Assembly (NCBI RefSeq): GCF_016743815.1
Contig: NZ_CP061035.1
Span: 3,226,501-3,290,500, forward strand
Length of the DNA: 64,000 nucleotides
DNA from: Sphingomonas aliaeris
GTDB taxonomy: Bacteria > Pseudomonadota > Alphaproteobacteria > Sphingomonadales > Sphingomonadaceae
Direction of reading: 5' to 3'
Under the pieces are notes generated by a model. The model made no database searches. It worked only from the letters and a program-made list of their open reading frames with translations, and was not told where the DNA came from. Positions 17,243 through 26,463 of this stretch are shown one piece after another. How positions within the stretch are numbered: the first letter of the stretch is position 1; every line of letters starts with the position of its first letter. The position numbers and the translations under genes were made by a program.

Positions 17243-19573
17243 TCAGAACCGCGCAGTCAATTGTGCGCCGTAGAAACGCGGTTCGGCGGGGATGAAGGTC
17301 GGGATACCGAACGCGCCACCAGTGTTGCCGGCATCGAGCAGGTAATCCTTGTTCGTGGCGTTGCGCAGGAAGCCCGCCAGTTCGAACCTGTCCTCGGCGA
17401 AGCTGATCCCGGCCTTGGCATTGACCAGGGTCACCGGCCCCTGCGACAGCGCCGCGCTGTTCGGCAGTTCGAAGAAGATCCGGCTGCGATACGTCACGCT
17501 GGGCGTCGCGAAGACGCGCATTCCGCCACCGATCGGCGCGTTGACGGTGAAGCCCGCCGCCGCCTGCCATTCGGGCTGGAGACGGAAACGCGCGCCGGAG
17601 AAGGTAGGCGCGAAGCTGTTATTCTTGTCGATGCCGCCCTTGATATAGCCGAAATTGCCGAACACGCTGAGCCAGCGCACGGGCCGTACGTTCAGCTCCG
17701 CCTCGACGCCGAGGTTGCCGGCCGAGCCCGCGCTCTGCGTGATCGCGGTACCGTTGGGCTGGGTCACGCTGACCTGGAAGCCGTCATATTTCTGGTAATA
17801 GACGCCGACCGACCCCGAAACCTTGCCGAAATCCGCCTTCAACCCGCCTTCGTAATTCCACACGATCTCCTCCGGCACCAACTGCCGGTTGGCCCGCGGC
17901 ACGCCGCCCGCAAGCGCCGCGTTCAACTGGACGACCGGCGAACGGCGGCCCTTGGACACGGTGGCGAAGACGTTGATCTCAGGCGTGAAGCGGTACAGCG
18001 CATTGAAGCGCGGCAGGACCGCCGCATAGCTTTCCTGCGTCGTATAGGTCTGGCCCGCAGTATCGACCTGGCCGGGGACGAGCGAGGTGGCGGCAGGGTT
18101 GAGGACGGGGCGTGGCACGCGCGCAAAGAAGGTCGACTTGCGCTGTTCGATCAGCACGCGGACGCCAGCTGTGAGTTCCAGCGCGGGGACCGGGATCCAC
18201 GTCGTATCGGCGAACACCGAATAGCTGTCGTTGCGCCCGCCATTCTCGAACACCGAGCTGTACGGAATCTGCGTGGCGAGGCCGCCGGTCAGCTGGCTGG
18301 TCGCATTCGCCGCCTGAACCACGCCCGCCGTATCGATGCATGGCAGATTGGGGATGACGCGCCCGGCGCATTGCAGGAAGGTGCCTTCCTCCGACGAGAA
18401 GGGGACGCGCTGGATATTGTCCTCGACGAACGCATTCCAGCCGAACGACGCGCGCCAGTGCGGATCGGAATAGGAGAAGCGGCCTTCGTGGCTCGCCTGC
18501 CAGCCCTTGGCGATCTCCGCGAATTCCAGATACCAGGCGGCCGAGCCGTCCGCGTCGAACACCTCCGCACTGTCGAACTTGCGGTATCCGTTGACGGTGG
18601 TGAAGTTCCAGCCGTCGTGGAAATCGTAGCTGGCGGTCAGGTTGACGTCGTACACCTTGCGGTCGAGCCCGAGCTGATCGTTACCCAGCACCTGTGCCGA
18701 CAGCGGCGAGCCACCGAGATTGGCGCGGCCGAACGGATTGCCGGGGCCGTCCTGCGTCGGCAGCGCGCGCGATACGAACGGGGTGCCGCCATTCTTCTGG
18801 CGATCGAACGTGCCGATCAGGTCGATCGTCAGCGCATCGGACGGCGTGTAGCGGAGCGAGCCGCGCACGCCGAGTTGGTCCTGCGCGTACAATTCCTTGT
18901 TCTGACGCGGGGACAGGTTCTCGACATAGCCGTCGCGCGTCTTCCATTCGAACGCGACGCGACCGGCGAGCACGTCTGACCCGGCATTGACGAAGCCCGA
19001 CACCAGGGTCTGGTCGTAATTGCCGTATCCGCCGGTCAGCGCGCCCGAAAAGCCGGGCTTCGGGCGGGCGGAGGTCAGGCTGATCGCGCCGACCGCCGAT
19101 GCGGTGCCGAACAAGGTCGCCTGCGGCCCCTTGATCACTTCGACGCGTTCCAGATCGTAGATCGCCTGATACGAACCGCGCGACCGCGAGATGTCGACGC
19201 CGTTATAATACAGCGTGACGCGCGGCCCCTGCTGCGACGATCCCGAATCCGACGTGATGCCGCGGATGACGATGCCGGGATTGTTGGCGCTCTGCTCCTG
19301 GATATTGAGGCCGGGGACATAGTTGGACAGTTCGTCCAGATCGCTGACGCCGAGTTCTGCCAGCCGCTTGCCCGACAAAGCCGAGATAGTGATCGGAACG
19401 TCCTGCGCGCGCTGTTCGATCTTCTGCGCGGTGACGATGATATCGTTGCCGCCGCGATCATCGGCATCGGCGGGCGCGTTCTGGGGCTCCGGCGCGGTCT
19501 GAGCCTGGGCAATCGAGTCGACGGTGGAAGCGGAGGCGAGCAGCATCGCCGCGAGAGACATACGCGTTATCAT
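17243..19573 (-). CDS. TonB-dependent outer-membrane receptor
   Basis: The 776-residue protein has a signal peptide (about 1-25), a TonB box-like DIIVTAQKIEQRAQD, a plug domain (PGLNIQEQ, VIRGITSDSG, VEVIKGPQATLFGTAS) and a 22-strand barrel that ends in the aromatic residue F776. It would take up a siderophore, vitamin or oligomer using TonB energy. The substrate is not evident; the nearest downstream gene is the phosphatase phoD, which would fit a phosphate-containing ligand, but that is speculation. Confidence 0.93.
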   Translation of the reverse strand: MITRMSLAAMLLASASTVDSIAQAQTAPEPQNAPADADDRGGNDIIVTAQKIEQRAQDVPITISALSGKRLAELGVSDLDELSNYVPGLNIQEQSANNPGIVIRGITSDSGSSQQGPRVTLYYNGVDISRSRGSYQAIYDLERVEVIKGPQATLFGTASAVGAISLTSARPKPGFSGALTGGYGNYDQTLVSGFVNAGSDVLAGRVAFEWKTRDGYVENLSPRQNKELYAQDQLGVRGSLRYTPSDALTIDLIGTFDRQKNGGTPFVSRALPTQDGPGNPFGRANLGGSPLSAQVLGNDQLGLDRKVYDVNLTASYDFHDGWNFTTVNGYRKFDSAEVFDADGSAAWYLEFAEIAKGWQASHEGRFSYSDPHWRASFGWNAFVEDNIQRVPFSSEEGTFLQCAGRVIPNLPCIDTAGVVQAANATSQLTGGLATQIPYSSVFENGGRNDSYSVFADTTWIPVPALELTAGVRVLIEQRKSTFFARVPRPVLNPAATSLVPGQVDTAGQTYTTQESYAAVLPRFNALYRFTPEINVFATVSKGRRSPVVQLNAALAGGVPRANRQLVPEEIVWNYEGGLKADFGKVSGSVGVYYQKYDGFQVSVTQPNGTAITQSAGSAGNLGVEAELNVRPVRWLSVFGNFGYIKGGIDKNNSFAPTFSGARFRLQPEWQAAAGFTVNAPIGGGMRVFATPSVTYRSRIFFELPNSAALSQGPVTLVNAKAGISFAEDRFELAGFLRNATNKDYLLDAGNTGGAFGIPTFIPAEPRFYGAQLTARF

Positions 19574-19707
19574 TTGGAACCCCTTTTCGTTGGGGAGCCA
19601 TTGCCGCGCGTTCGTGAAGGTTGGACGACAGCGCCGTTACGGACGCGTTACAGCGTGAAGATTTTAGCCGACGTTACCCGCCATTTGGGCCGCAGAGCGT
19701 AGACAGC

Positions 19708-19736
19708 AAAAAGCCGCCACCCTTTCGGGCGGCGGC
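19708..19736 (-). terminator. Rho-independent terminator of the PEP-CTERM gene
   Basis: Read on the reverse strand, GCCGCCGCCC, loop GAAA and GGGTGGCGGC form a stem followed by TTTTT. It lies 30 bases after the stop of the gene at 19766-20311. The region 19574-19707 between it and the receptor start holds no gene and must contain the receptor promoter. Confidence 0.85.
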
Positions 19737-19765
19737 TCCTTGATCGCGTGACGAAGCGATATGGT

Positions 19766-20311
19766 TCAGGCGAACTTGACGCTCGTCTTGACCTTGCGGC
19801 TGCGTGCAGCTGCGCCGATCATGCCGAAACCGAGGATCATCATGCCCCAGGTTGCGGTTTCCGGAACTGCGCTCGGGTTGAATGCGACGCTGCCGCCATA
19901 GGCACCGTTCGTACCGCGCAACGAACCGTTGGTGGTGAACGTGTAGGTACCGATGCCGACGAAGAGGTCCTCGAAGCTACGCGTCTCGTTGACGTCAGAG
20001 TTGCTGGTCGGTTCCAGAACGTACGTTACGTTGCCGGGGCCCGTGACGAAAACGCTCGTGAAATCGACGTCGTTGGCCGAGCGAGGTCCGCCACCCGTGG
20101 TGGAGATGATCGCGCTCAGGAAGCCGCTGGTCGTGGTCGAGAACGTGAACGATTCCGTGAAGGTCGGGCGCGCTACGTTCGCGCCGCTGAAGCCGATCGA
20201 GAACGAGCCGTCCGGGCCGAAGTCCGGACCGTTGACGGTTACCGCTGCCGATGCCGGGACGGAGAGTGCAAGTGCGGCGGCTGCGATGCCGGCGCGATAG
20301 ATGTTACGCAT
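19766..20311 (-). CDS. Secreted PEPxxWA-CTERM protein
   Basis: This 181-residue protein has a signal peptide (about 1-22, ending ASA), a beta-rich middle and a C-terminal sorting signal: VPETATWGMMILGFGMIGAA, then a basic tail. The signal is the PEPxxWA variant typical of sphingomonads, processed by an exosortase so the protein is surface-bound or secreted with polysaccharide. A strong GGAGTAACTC ribosome site precedes the ATG. It is a single gene with its own terminator. The exosortase is not in this window. Confidence 0.88.
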   Translation of the reverse strand: MRNIYRAGIAAAALALSVPASAAVTVNGPDFGPDGSFSIGFSGANVARPTFTESFTFSTTTSGFLSAIISTTGGGPRSANDVDFTSVFVTGPGNVTYVLEPTSNSDVNETRSFEDLFVGIGTYTFTTNGSLRGTNGAYGGSVAFNPSAVPETATWGMMILGFGMIGAAARSRKVKTSVKFA

Positions 20312-20634
20312 GAGTTACTCCACGGGTTTGATTACCGTAATAAAACAAGCACAAATCGTGCCATCCTTAGAAATCCGCCATTTTCGTGCCGTTCCCGAGA
20401 TCGACTGTAAGCGCCAGCGACATGTTGTAAATGCTCGCTGGCCGATACGGATCGAGAGGTTCCGGCGTAAGGCGAACCCGCCTCCATGGTTAACGAGGCG
20501 AGGGCGGCGGTGGACCTTCTTCGACCGTTTGACGGCCCGAACCCTTGCCCGTCGCGTGCGTGGCTTGAGAAAGGACGCCGGATCGCGCGCGCGTGATCGT
20601 CAGTGTCGCGACACAGCCTGTGGTGCCGCAAAGC
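20312..20634. other. Intergenic region without recognisable gene
   Basis: This 323-base stretch holds the ribosome site and presumably the promoter of the PEP-CTERM gene on the reverse strand. I see no convincing small gene, RNA or repeat in it. Confidence 0.5.
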
Positions 20635-20663
20635 AAAAGCCGCCGGTCCGGGGGACCGACGGC
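20635..20663 (-). terminator. Rho-independent terminator of the sulP-carbonic anhydrase operon
   Basis: On the reverse strand GCCGTCGGTCC pairs with GGACCGGCGGC (one mismatch) and is followed by TTTTGCTTT. It lies 64 bases after the stop of the carbonic anhydrase gene. Confidence 0.8.
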
Positions 20664-20727
20664 TTGTGAGTGTGCGCATGAACTCTTCGTTCGCGCCCGG
20701 GATAAGCGTGAAGCAGCATGTCGCGGA

Positions 20728-21402
20728 TCAGCTCGCGCCGTTCGTCGCCTTGATCTCGTCGGTGGTGAGCAGGACGCGGCGCGGGTGCGGCACGGCGTCC
20801 AGCGGCGTATCGCGATCGATTTCCATCAATGGTTTGATGCGCCCGTCGCGAATATCGTAGACCCAGCCGTGCAGCCACAGATCCTGTTTCTTGGCGAACG
20901 CCTCCTGCACTGTGGCGGTGCGGGCGAGGTTGACGAGCTGGTCGCGCACGTTGAACTCGACGAAGCGATTGACCTTGGCCTCGGGCGTCGCCTGGTTGCC
21001 GAGTTCCTCCCAATGATCGCTTGCGACGTTGCGTGCAGTCTGCAGCCAGTCATCCACCGGGCCGGTCGTCCCGCCGTCCAGCGCCGCCTTCACGCCGCCG
21101 CAGCCGTAATGGCCGCAGACGATCAGATGCTTCACGCCCAGCACGGTGACCGCATATTGCAGCACCGACATCAGGTTGAGATCGTCGTGATTGACCAGAT
21201 TGGCGATGTTGCGATGCAGGAACATGCCGCCGGGTGGCGTCATCGTCATCTGTTCCGGGCTGACCCGGCTGTCGGAACAGCCGATCCAGAGGAATTCCGG
21301 CTTCTGGCCATGCGACTGGCGTTCGAAGAAATCGGGCCGTTCCTCGACCAGTTCGAGCGACCAGGCGCGGTTGGCGAGCAGCAATTGCTTGTAGTTCTTC
21401 AT
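20728..21402 (-). CDS. Beta-class carbonic anhydrase
   Basis: This 224-residue cytosolic enzyme interconverts carbon dioxide and bicarbonate. Zinc ligands are C42 and D44 (GCSDSRV), H98 and C101 (CGHYGCGG); R46 completes the Asp-Arg dyad. The length and FLHRNIANLV motif match the Can/CynT group. Its ATG overlaps the stop of the upstream SulP transporter gene by four bases, so the two are made together; the enzyme would balance the bicarbonate moved by that transporter. Confidence 0.95.
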   Translation of the reverse strand: MKNYKQLLLANRAWSLELVEERPDFFERQSHGQKPEFLWIGCSDSRVSPEQMTMTPPGGMFLHRNIANLVNHDDLNLMSVLQYAVTVLGVKHLIVCGHYGCGGVKAALDGGTTGPVDDWLQTARNVASDHWEELGNQATPEAKVNRFVEFNVRDQLVNLARTATVQEAFAKKQDLWLHGWVYDIRDGRIKPLMEIDRDTPLDAVPHPRRVLLTTDEIKATNGAS

Positions 21403-22973
21403 GCGTAACGGATCCCGGCAATCGGTGCGTTGATGAGCGGCGCGCTCCGTTCGGCCACGTCGCCGCGGACCGTGACGACGATGCCGCGATATTCCGCACC
21501 CTTGATGAAGGCGTTGATGACGTCGACATTGTCGAGATCGACATAGCTGGTCGAGGACAGGTCGATCAGCAGGTTCGAATTGTCGGGGACCTTCGCCAGT
21601 TCGTTCTGCAATTCGTACTTGTGGATGAAGTACAGGTTGCGGCGCGCGCGGATCAGGCAGTCGCCGTCATCGCAGACGAACGTGATCGCCGAGCGGAAAT
21701 TGCGCGCGATGACGAACACGAAGCCGACCGCGAGCCCGATGACGATGCCGATCAGCAGATCGGTGAACAGGATCGCGCCGATCGTGACGACGAAGGGCAC
21801 GAACTGCGTCCAGCCCTGCTTGTAGCGTTCGGTGAACAGCTTGGGCTTGGTCAGCTTGTAGCCGGTCGCGATCAGCACCGCGGCGAGCGCGGCGAGCGGG
21901 ATCAGGTTCAGCAGGGTCGGGATCAACGCGACGCTGAGCAGCAGGAAGGCGCCGTGCAGCATCGTCGAGGCCTTGCTCTTTGCGCCCGCATCGACGTTGG
22001 CGGAGGAGCGGACGATGACCGAGGTGACCGGCAGACCGCCGATCAGGCCGGAGACGATGTTGCCGCCGCCCTGTGCCATCATTTCCCAGTTCTTGGGCGT
22101 CGTGCGGCGCTGGGGATCAAGTTCGTCCACCGCCTTGACGCTGAGCAGGGATTCGAGGCTGGCGACGATCGCGAGCGTCACGGCCGTCGTCCACACCGCG
22201 GCATTGCCGATCTGCGAGAAATCGGGCGTCGAGAAGAAGGAAGTGAATTCGCCGAAGCTTCTGGCGATCGGCACCTGGACGAGGTGAGTCGCGCCCAATT
22301 GCCAGCTTGGCTTGACGATACCGAGCAGCGCATTGCCGCCCACACCGATCAGCACGACTACCAGCGGTCCGGGCACGAAGCGCAGCGGGCCTTCCTTCGG
22401 GCGTGCGCCGTCCCACCAGAACAGGAAGGCCAGGCTGACTGCGGCGATCGCGATCGCACCGGCGGACAGATGCTGCTGGATCGCCTCGACGATCGCGGTG
22501 AAGGTGTTGCTGCCGTCTTCCTGCGTGAACTGGAAGCTGCCCTCGAAATCGCCGTCATAGCCGAGCGCGTGGGGCACCTGCTTCAGGATCAGGATGATGC
22601 CGATCGCGGCGAGCATCCCGGTGATGACCGAGGAAGGAACGAATTCCGCCGCGATGCCGGACCGGGTGGCGGCGAGCGCGACCTGCAGGACGCCGCCGAG
22701 CATCACCGCGAGCAGGAACGCCTCGAACGACGGCAAGCGCTCGATCGCCGCGAATACGATCACGGTCAGGCCCGCGGCCGGGCCGCTGACCGACAGCGGC
22801 GACTTCGAGAGGCCCCCGACGACGATGCCGCCGACGATACCGGCGATCACACCCGAGAAGAGCGGTGCGCCGGATGCGAGCGCGACGCCGAGACACAGCG
22901 GAAGCGCGACGAGAAACACCACGATCGACGCAGGAAAATCAGCGCGCAGGGTCTTGAACAGGGGTAACGCCAA
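21399..22973 (-). CDS. SulP-family anion (probably bicarbonate) transporter with STAS domain
   Basis: The 524-residue protein has about 12-14 membrane helices (ASIVVFLVALPLCLGVALAS, SPLSVSGPAAGLTVIVF) and a cytosolic C-terminal STAS-like domain (LLIDLSSTSYVDLDNVDVI). Coupling to carbonic anhydrase suggests bicarbonate, as in BicA, rather than sulfate. I chose TTG at 22973 because GAGG lies nine bases ahead and the protein then begins LALPLFKTLRADFPAS, the normal family start; a longer frame reaches 23156 but adds an unrelated basic extension. Confidence 0.88.
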   Translation of the reverse strand: MALPLFKTLRADFPASIVVFLVALPLCLGVALASGAPLFSGVIAGIVGGIVVGGLSKSPLSVSGPAAGLTVIVFAAIERLPSFEAFLLAVMLGGVLQVALAATRSGIAAEFVPSSVITGMLAAIGIILILKQVPHALGYDGDFEGSFQFTQEDGSNTFTAIVEAIQQHLSAGAIAIAAVSLAFLFWWDGARPKEGPLRFVPGPLVVVLIGVGGNALLGIVKPSWQLGATHLVQVPIARSFGEFTSFFSTPDFSQIGNAAVWTTAVTLAIVASLESLLSVKAVDELDPQRRTTPKNWEMMAQGGGNIVSGLIGGLPVTSVIVRSSANVDAGAKSKASTMLHGAFLLLSVALIPTLLNLIPLAALAAVLIATGYKLTKPKLFTERYKQGWTQFVPFVVTIGAILFTDLLIGIVIGLAVGFVFVIARNFRSAITFVCDDGDCLIRARRNLYFIHKYELQNELAKVPDNSNLLIDLSSTSYVDLDNVDVINAFIKGAEYRGIVVTVRGDVAERSAPLINAPIAGIRYA

Positions 22974-23537
22974 AGTTGGACCTCGTGTCGGTACGTCTGC
23001 CGGAGTGGCAAGTCGACAGGCCCTTGGCATCTCGCGCGAGCGGCGGCTTCCCCCTATTGCAGCGCAGCAATCAATTGTTACAGGCCCGTCACCGGCGCGT
23101 ATCGTTACGCTCCCGTCCGCACCGCGATTGTTTCTGGAACGTGTCCCGCGCGTCATGCCGGACTGACGTTTTTCGGCCCGTTCGCGAAAGTACCGGACGC
23201 CGCACCGGCATGGTTCCAGATCAGACGAGCCCGAAAAAACAACGCCCGCTTTTCGCTAACGAAAAGCGGGCGTTAGGTGAAGCGCAATACCGATTTGCGC
23301 TTGGGTCGCATTGCCACCTGACATGGTCCTGCGCTGGCCGGCATACCCCATTTGGGGGATAGACCTTCGATTAGGGTAAAAAGACGCACGAAAACGCAAT
23401 TACTTTGCCTTTTCAGGATACTCGGCATCGCTTTCGTATCGTCCAAGCAATTGACGAACCGCGGCTGCGACCTAAGCAGGGTCGGTGCTGAGCACGGCTG
23501 AAACCCCGCGCACGTGGTAAGAGGGTGAGTCGCAGGT
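22974..23537. other. Divergent intergenic region and long leader of the sulP operon
   Basis: This 564-base region separates the reverse sulP operon from the forward HTH-TPR gene. It contains the terminator-like hairpin at 23241-23274, a second hairpin just upstream of it (AAGCGCAA and TTGCGCTT, about 23279-23304) and the symmetric TACCCCATTTGGGGGATA at about 23345-23362. No protein-coding gene is evident. Confidence 0.5.
23232..23274 (-). terminator. Strong hairpin plus T run inside the sulP leader (attenuator or sRNA terminator)
   Basis: On the reverse strand AACGCCCGCTTTTCG, loop TTAG and CGAAAAGCGGGCGTT form a perfect 15-base stem followed by GTTTTTTCGGG. This is a textbook intrinsic terminator, yet no reverse-strand gene lies upstream of it before the divergent gene at 23538. 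It must therefore end a small RNA or act as an attenuator about 260 bases before the transporter start. Confidence 0.7.
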
Positions 23538-24929
23538 ATGGACGGGTCGATACCGGAGGATCCGGGGAAACGGATAGACGGATGGAAGGCGATCGCCGCC
23601 TATTTCCGGCGCGACCGCAGCACCGTGATGCGCTGGGCCCGCGACCATCGCCTTCCCGTCCGGCGCATGCCCGGCGGCAAGCAGGGATCGGTCTTCGCGT
23701 TCGAGCGCGAGCTGGCCGCCTGGTCGCTGACGCCCGACCGCACCGACGCTGCCGACACCTCGGAAGCGCCCGCCCCCGACTCGACGGCTGCCAATGCCGC
23801 TGCCGATCCAGCCGCCCCGGCCCGCCTCCGACGCCGCCCCCTCGCGTGGATCATGCCCGTCGCGCTGTTGGGGGCGGTGGCGGGCGGAGCGTTCTGGCTC
23901 GGCCGGCCGGAGCCGGCCCCGGCAGCCGGCATGCGGCCCGATCTGCCCGCCGACCCAGCGGTCGCCGCGGACTATATGACCGCACGCGACGATTGGGCAC
24001 GACGCACCCCACGCGACATCGCACAGGCCATCGCGCTGTATCGGTCGGTCATCCGCCGCGACCCCGGCTTCGCGCCCGCGCATGCCGGCCTGGCCGAGGC
24101 ATGGCTGGTTTACCGCGAATATGGCGAGACCGACGATCCGACCGCCTATGCCGCCGCGCGCAAGGCAGCCGAACAGGCGGTGCGGCTGGACCCGAACCTG
24201 CCCGCCGCACACCGCGCACTGGGCTTCATCACCTATTGGTGGGCCACCGACGCGCCGACCGCGGTCGCCGAGTTCAAGCGCGCGATCAGCCTGGACGATC
24301 GCGATGCGCAGAACCACTTCTGGTACGCCAACGTCCTCGCCGACCTGGGAGAACATGCAGCGGCACAGCGCGAATATAGCCGCGCGCGCCTGTTGTCGCC
24401 CGGGTCGCAGATCATCGAGGCCGAATATGCCTGTTCGAAATGGCAGGCGGGCGACGACCGGCTGGCGATGCGGCAATTGTCCGATCTGGCACGGCGTTAT
24501 CCCGGCGATGCGACGATCCACAATTGCCTCGCCTGGGTGTATATATCGGGCGGGGATATCGTCAGTTTCGCGCGCGAATATCGCCTGGCCGCTCTGGCCC
24601 GTCGCGAGCCGGGCCTGTTGCATCTGACCGAACGGCTGGACGCGGCGGTACGGGCCGATCCCGCCACCGCGCACCGCGTGCTGATCGCCGATGCACGGGC
24701 GAAGATCGCGCGCGGATCGATGCGGATCCGCGAGACGCCCGCCTTCTTCGCCTCGACGATGGGAGACCGGGACGAACTGGTCGCGTTGCTGACGGAGGCG
24801 AGCAATCTGGGCGAAACATGGCTTTCGGCCAGCGTCCGCCGGCGGATCGGCGCGCGGTGGAAGGACGATCCGACGATCCAGCGGCTGGTGCGCGATATCT
24901 CGCCCCCGCCCCTTACTGCGCCGCTGTGA
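23538..24929 (+). CDS. Membrane protein with N-terminal HTH and C-terminal TPR repeats
   Basis: Residues about 10-65 form an excisionase/MerR-like helix-turn-helix (DGWKAIAAYFRRDRSTVMRW). A disordered Ala/Pro linker follows, then one membrane helix at about 100-122 and a periplasmic part with TPR-like repeats (AIALYRSVIRRDPGFAPAHA, AEQAVRLDPNLPAAHRALGF and others, about 165-330). This is the layout of one-component membrane regulators that pair a cytosolic DNA-binding head with a protein-binding external domain, seen also in Acidobacteria. Targets are unknown; the LuxR-type gene just downstream and the divergent sulP operon are candidates. Confidence 0.8.
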   Translation: MDGSIPEDPGKRIDGWKAIAAYFRRDRSTVMRWARDHRLPVRRMPGGKQGSVFAFERELAAWSLTPDRTDAADTSEAPAPDSTAANAAADPAAPARLRRRPLAWIMPVALLGAVAGGAFWLGRPEPAPAAGMRPDLPADPAVAADYMTARDDWARRTPRDIAQAIALYRSVIRRDPGFAPAHAGLAEAWLVYREYGETDDPTAYAAARKAAEQAVRLDPNLPAAHRALGFITYWWATDAPTAVAEFKRAISLDDRDAQNHFWYANVLADLGEHAAAQREYSRARLLSPGSQIIEAEYACSKWQAGDDRLAMRQLSDLARRYPGDATIHNCLAWVYISGGDIVSFAREYRLAALARREPGLLHLTERLDAAVRADPATAHRVLIADARAKIARGSMRIRETPAFFASTMGDRDELVALLTEASNLGETWLSASVRRRIGARWKDDPTIQRLVRDISPPPLTAPL

Positions 24930-25054
24930 TACGGTAGGAACCGCCCCGTCATGCGCCCAGATTCTGCACAATGCGGCAATTTGCCACACCTGCCCCGAAC
25001 CGTTTCCGGTCCATCGTCGCGCCTTCGAACATCGGCACCGACGGGGGTCTGCCA

Positions 25055-25755
25055 GTGGATAGTATCGCATCGTTCGGCGTCGTTCACGGCGCGATCGGGA
25101 CCGGAGCGGCCGGGGGCGCCGGTCCCGTCCTGACGTCGCCGCGTTCGGAATACCCGACGATACGCAGTCCACGCTGGCGGCGCTGACGCTCGATACACTG
25201 GCACAGGGTGCGTTCGTGCTGGGCGCGGATTGCCGTCTTTCCTATGCCAATCGTGCGGCGCGATCGATGCTGGCGACGGCGACGGCCCTGCGGCTCCGCG
25301 GCGACCGCGTGCAGGAAGCGGATCCGGATGCAACCGGATCGTTCGCGCGAATGGTCGCGGCGACCGCGACGTTCGGCAACACGAACGCGATGTGCATCGG
25401 AACGTCGCATGGATCGCGACTGATGCTGACGACGAAGCCGTTGCGCGGGGGCGCGGGCGGCGGCGTGGGCGGGGGCGGGGGCGGGTCCGTGCTGATGCTC
25501 GCCGCCGACATGGATCGTGGCGAGCGGCAATGCGCATCGCAACTGAAGAGCGCATTCGGCCTGACCGCAGCCGAAGCGGATATCGCCCGCGCACTCGGCA
25601 CCGGCGCCTCCCCCGCCGAAACCGCGGTGGCGCGCGGGGCGCTGCTCAGCACGGTCCAGTCGCAGATCAAGTCGATCGCGTCGAAACTGGGGTGCAGGCG
25701 GCAGTCCGAGATCGCGGCGATCGTCCAGACGATGCCGAAGTTCCTGGAGGACTGA
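25055..25755 (+). CDS. PAS-LuxR-type transcriptional regulator, frame break near 25112
   Basis: The C-terminal part has a LuxR/GerE-like helix-turn-helix (LTAAEADIARALGTGASPAE through LGCRRQSEIAAIV), preceded by a PAS-like stretch (AFVLGADCRLSYANRAARSM). Upstream coding in this frame has no start codon: it continues back as AAFGIPDDTQSTL into a stop at 25060. The neighbouring frame has a GTG at 25055 behind a GGGGG site; one added G in the run at 25112-25116 joins the two into a 233-residue protein. Without repair only the GTG at 25216 remains as a start. The interior Gly-rich loop (coded by CGGGGG repeats) is unusual. Confidence 0.6.
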
Positions 25756-25795
25756 TCGGGCGGGCGATTGCGGAGTTGCGTCGACACTCTCACCC

Positions 25796-25889
25796 GTCAT
25801 TCCCGCGCAGGCGGGAATCCATACTGGCTGACGCGCGTGGGTCCGCACGAACTGCGGTGATTATGGATTCCCGCCTGCGCGGGAATGAC
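25796..25889. repeat. Paired ATTCCC-N8-GGGAAT repeat element, copy 2
   Basis: The 94-base element has the same ends as the one at 17116-17211, including CCATACTGGCTGACG and GTGATTATGGATTCCC, with a different 20-odd-base middle. It sits between the convergent LuxR-type gene and the regA end, where its palindromes may serve as terminators. Confidence 0.75.
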
Positions 25890-25899
25890 GGTCGCTAAC

Positions 25900-26463
25900 T
25901 TAGCCGTTCGGCAAATGTCGTTTGTCCAGTTTCCGCGCCAGCGTACGGCGGTGCATGCCGAGCCGGCGGGCGGCTTCCGATACGTTGAAGTCCACTTCGG
26001 CCAGAACCTGGTGGATATGTTCCCATTCCAGCGTCTTGATCGAGGTCGGACGCACGGCGAGGCCAGCGTCCACATCGCCTTCGACCCGCCCGAACGCCCG
26101 TTCGATATCGTCGCTGTCGGACGGTTTGGTCAGGTAATTGGTCGCGCCGAGCTTGATTGCCTCCACCGCGGTCGAGATGCTGGCGAAACCGGTCAGCACA
26201 ACGATACGCGCCGCCGGATAGCGCGCGTGGAGCACTTGCACGCAGGTCAGCCCGGATGCGCCGCCGAGCCGGAGATCCACCACGGCATAATCCGGGGCGA
26301 ATTCCTCCAGGATTGCGGGCAAGCCGGCCGCGTCCTGCAGCGAGCGGACCCGATAGCCGCGGCGTTCGAACGATCGCGACAGCGTGCGCGCGAAACCGGC
26401 ATCGTCCTCGACGATCAACAGGCGGCGGGATTCCTCGCGCGGCCGGGTGTCGGCTTCGGTCAT
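25900..26463 (-). CDS. regA: RegA/PrrA-type redox response regulator
   Basis: This 187-residue regulator has a receiver domain with D63 (VVDLRLGG), the same position as the known phosphoacceptor of Rhodobacter RegA, a Pro/Thr-poor linker and a Fis-type helix-turn-helix ending NVSEAARRLGMHRRTLARKL. RegA controls respiratory oxidases, carbon fixation and other redox genes. The start overlaps the stop of regB by four bases. It is the last gene of the cyo operon, so the oxidase and its likely regulator are made together. Confidence 0.92.
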   Translation of the reverse strand: MTEADTRPREESRRLLIVEDDAGFARTLSRSFERRGYRVRSLQDAAGLPAILEEFAPDYAVVDLRLGGASGLTCVQVLHARYPAARIVVLTGFASISTAVEAIKLGATNYLTKPSDSDDIERAFGRVEGDVDAGLAVRPTSIKTLEWEHIHQVLAEVDFNVSEAARRLGMHRRTLARKLDKRHLPNG

